A stretch of 64,000 nt of DNA from Herbaspirillum sp. GW103. GTDB lineage: Bacteria > Pseudomonadota > Gammaproteobacteria > Burkholderiales > Burkholderiaceae_D. Shown piece by piece: positions 62,303-64,000 of this stretch. Location: NCBI RefSeq assembly GCF_000261365.1, contig NZ_AJVC01000006.1:62001-126000 (forward strand). The letters run 5' to 3'. A program made the position numbers and the translations under genes. Position 1 is the first letter of the stretch. Each line of letters begins with the position of its first letter. Under the pieces are notes generated by a model. The model saw only the letters and a list, made by a program, of their open reading frames with translations. It was not told where the DNA came from and searched no databases.

Positions 62303-62527
62303 TCAGGCACAGCAATTGCCGCCGGTGTCGGCATAGCGTTCACGACGCTGCAATTCACGGCGGTGGCGCACGCGCTGCGAGACGCGATAGACGGCGCGCT
62401 GGGTCAGCATCATGGATAGCGTACTCAAGCTGAACTCAGCGGCAATGAGCAAACCGACCAGAGCGGCAAATTGCAGGTAGATCCGCGGATACACGGAGAG
62501 GCTACGCGAGAACAGTTGATGCAGCAT
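62303..62527 (-). CDS. Small hypothetical membrane protein
   Basis: The protein has 74 aa. AGAGGAATTCATC precedes the ATG at 62527. A single hydrophobic segment (IYLQFAALVGLLIAAEFSL) is followed by an arginine-rich tail (RVSQRVRHRRELQRRERYAD). The arginine tail resembles DUF1127-type proteins in composition only. Function unknown. A terminator follows. Confidence 0.65.
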   Translation of the reverse strand: MLHQLFSRSLSVYPRIYLQFAALVGLLIAAEFSLSTLSMMLTQRAVYRVSQRVRHRRELQRRERYADTGGNCCA

Positions 62528-62642
62528 GATGAATTCCTCTTTCTTGTTTTACGTGCCGGGGTTCCTGCGTCACACCAGTGACGATGCAGCGAACCGCGAT
62601 GCGTGGCCGATCAAGCCGGCCCACGCATCGGATGGCCCTGCA

Positions 62643-62903
62643 TCAGGCACCAGCGTAGGTCGAATCGGCGGTGCTGTCAGCAGTCTGCACTTCACTCTTG
62701 ACGGGACCGTTGCCGAGAACCGGGAACACCGAGTCAGGCTGGTTGGCGATGCCTTGTGCCTGGGCGCGGGCCAGGTCAGCCTTCACTGCAGCGCGGGTGG
62801 TGTGCGAAACGAAAGGCTGGTCGACCGGGTATTGGGCTTCAGCGAAAGCGACCGACGAAGCGGACAGGGCCAGGACAGCGGCGATGATGGTCTTTGCGGA
62901 CAT
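62643..62903 (-). CDS. DUF4148 secreted protein
   Basis: The protein has 86 aa. A signal peptide (TIIAAVLALSASSVAFAEA, cleavage near residue 21) is followed by a short DUF4148 region: TRAAVKADLARAQAQGIANQPDS. Small periplasmic proteins of this family are abundant in Burkholderiales and of unknown function. AAGGAGAAAC lies before the ATG at 62903. Monocistronic. Confidence 0.88.
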   Translation of the reverse strand: MSAKTIIAAVLALSASSVAFAEAQYPVDQPFVSHTTRAAVKADLARAQAQGIANQPDSVFPVLGNGPVKSEVQTADSTADSTYAGA

Positions 62904-63168
62904 GATGTTTCTCCTTGAATGCGTTAAGTGGACTTGAGTCAGGTTCATTACAGTTCAGTGAGCACCTGGCCGGGATGTCGGTCGGCCGATACCACTCTCT
63001 AGAACCGCATCGTTTCTTGCGTTGCGATGTCGTTCATCGATGGACTGAAGTCTACGGAAGAGCGCGAGGGAGAAAAACCATGCTGGAGAGAATTGAGTGT
63101 TCCGGGTTCTGGAACAATCGTCATTGCCTATCAGAGCGATAGTCCGGAAATGAAACAAAGCCGCGACA
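62904..63168. other. Intergenic stretch without a recognised gene
   Basis: These 265 bp hold the promoter of the DUF4148 gene and otherwise short frames without ribosome binding sites or family likeness. TCTAGA at 62999 and AT-rich DNA near 63060-63130 are the only features seen. Confidence 0.3.
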
Positions 63169-63417
63169 TCAGGTCCACTGACGCTGGCTTGCGCGCAGGG
63201 GCCGGGTGTATTCCTCGTGCTGCGCTTGCCTGACTACGGGCTTGGCATGATCGGCCTCGGCCGCAGTACGGGACGTCGGTGAGCCAGGCTGCGAGGATAT
63301 CCGCGCAGGGGGCATGGGCAGCTGCGGCGGACGCTCCACCGGCGGCAGGCGTCCACCCCCGAGAGACTTGCGCAGGCGCGCGGGCTGGTCGGTAGTGGAT
63401 GGGGTGGTGGCTGGCAT
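63169..63417 (-). CDS. Proline-rich hypothetical protein
   Basis: 82 aa from ATG 63417 with GAGA nine bases upstream. It is proline-, arginine- and glutamine-rich (RLPPVERPPQLPMPP) and probably disordered. The same frame stays open upstream through the pseudogene at 63571, so its start is not certain. It may be a chance open frame. Confidence 0.35.
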   Translation of the reverse strand: MPATTPSTTDQPARLRKSLGGGRLPPVERPPQLPMPPARISSQPGSPTSRTAAEADHAKPVVRQAQHEEYTRPLRASQRQWT

Positions 63418-63570
63418 GGTGCGGATCTCCCGTCTTGTCGCGGCAAGCAAGCGTGCCGCGTTGTCACTGTTGAGAGCAGTATCACGCCGGAAAAGCGGGC
63501 CGTTAAGCGGACAACGGCTCTGTCTGTTGTAGGAATGTTGTCCAGCAGTCTGGTGGCCTTGGGCAACGCA

Positions 63571-63937
63571 CAGATAGGTCGACGCCACGCCGCCATCGAC
63601 CGGCAGGTTCACGCCATTGATCCAGCGGCTGCCGTCATCGCACAGCCAGACGATGGCAGCGGCGATCTCGTCCGGATAGGCCGGCCGCTTCACGCGGTGG
63701 AAATCCTTCTGCACGCGCTCCTGCCCGAGCATGGTCACGAAGTCACCCAGGATGGAGGCCACGTTGACGATGGCACTGCCGGGCGGCATGCGACGAATCA
63801 GCAGTTCGGTGAGATGACGCAAGCCGAGATAGTTCACACGCGCAACCAAGTCCATCGGCACTGGAGAGATCGGCCCGCACGAAGGCTTCCATGCTGATCA
63901 TGGGCGCATTGTGATCCACCCCGATCACGCGGGCGCC
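63571..63937 (-). pseudogene. Decayed short-chain dehydrogenase (coniferyl-alcohol dehydrogenase type)
   Basis: Parts of an SDR are readable on the minus strand: GARVIGVDHNAPMISMEAFVRADLS (63860-63937), then, in another frame, MDLVARVNYLGLRHLTELLIRRMPPGSAIVNVASILG, then DFVTMLGQERVQK, RPAYPDEIAAAIVWLCDD and RWINGVNLPVDGG. The N-terminal Rossmann glycine motif, the segment between strands 3 and 4, and the Y-x-x-x-K catalytic region are all missing. At least one deletion joins at ILG, where the intact protein would have a second ILG. It is not functional. Confidence 0.65.
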
Positions 63938-64000
63938 TTAGGGCCCGGCCGGTGCCGGGAAAGAAAGCGCGGGAGCGTCAGGCGACGTTCTTGTAGGGAC

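Noticed and set aside
62084-62419. A 111-residue frame starting with TTG after the Tdi1 fragment
   Set aside because: It passes through a strong bidirectional terminator and into the antisense of the gene at 62303-62527.
1-64000. tRNA, rRNA, CRISPR array, prophage or complete IS
   Set aside because: No cloverleaf with a CCA-type end, no regular spacer array, no integrase or transposase reading frame was seen on either strand.
63978-64000. Possible C-terminus PYKNVA of a further minus-strand gene at the window edge
   Set aside because: Six residues and a stop are not enough to support a gene.

Overview
The window is GC-rich, densely coded DNA from a betaproteobacterium of the Burkholderiales. 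The best guess is Oxalobacteraceae, close to Herbaspirillum. The evidence is the large share of LysR/AraC/GntR regulators, a Bug (TctC) binding protein, a trimeric porin, DUF4148 and DUF3300 proteins, a PACE efflux protein and Tat/c-type-cytochrome sugar-acid dehydrogenases. No rRNA, tRNA, CRISPR array or complete insertion sequence was seen.

Layout. 0-0.5 kb: end of an unknown gene plus a small unknown gene. 0.5-9 kb: AraC regulator, Dps, a cofactor-free peroxidase-type hydrolase, DoxX and a YtcJ-type amidohydrolase on the minus strand, divergent from an isochorismatase-fold hydrolase, two tandem XapX proteins and a receiver/histidine-kinase pair. 9-13 kb: AraC, PaiB-like flavin protein, nucleotidyltransferase and PACE efflux protein, divergent from a LysR regulator. 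13-16 kb: hydroxyacyl-CoA dehydrogenase, DUF5993 plus an unusual DsbB, and a porin. 16-24 kb: ferric-iron-type ABC transporter with an orphan Bug protein and a divergent TctD/TctE-like two-component system. 24-29 kb: an amino-acid ammonia-lyase/M20 amidohydrolase operon, divergent from a DctA-type symporter and GntR regulator, followed by a dCache chemoreceptor. 31-38 kb: heme oxygenase with DUF454, aldo/keto reductase, an OmpR/EnvZ-type pair with an orphan sugar-binding protein, and a MetR-like regulator. 39-46 kb: DUF3300 lipoprotein, acetyltransferase and a three-subunit membrane dehydrogenase (gluconate 2-dehydrogenase type). 46-48 kb: ArsR repressor divergent from an Old Yellow Enzyme.

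48-63 kb is more mosaic. Two 274-bp, almost identical MITE-like elements lie at 47.8 and 60.7 kb. Each is close to a type VI secretion cargo locus: an intact coupled PAAR / adaptor / Tox-REase-5 / Imm52 unit at 48.4-50.4 kb, and a decayed effector fused to a Tdi1-type immunity fragment at 61.2-62.1 kb. Between them lie GST, EamA exporter, ornithine-cyclodeaminase-like protein, LysR, and a full NAD salvage operon (pncA-pncB-nadE-nadM) divergent from its probable repressor NrtR. The right end holds small secreted proteins and a deleted short-chain dehydrogenase pseudogene.

The most unusual non-coding signals are the nested inverted repeats of the MITE, a triple CTWAG motif with exact 22-bp spacing found at two loci 3.35 kb apart, and a REP-like family sharing CCGTTCGGACTGAG. 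All functional calls are by reading motifs and context; no database search was run.
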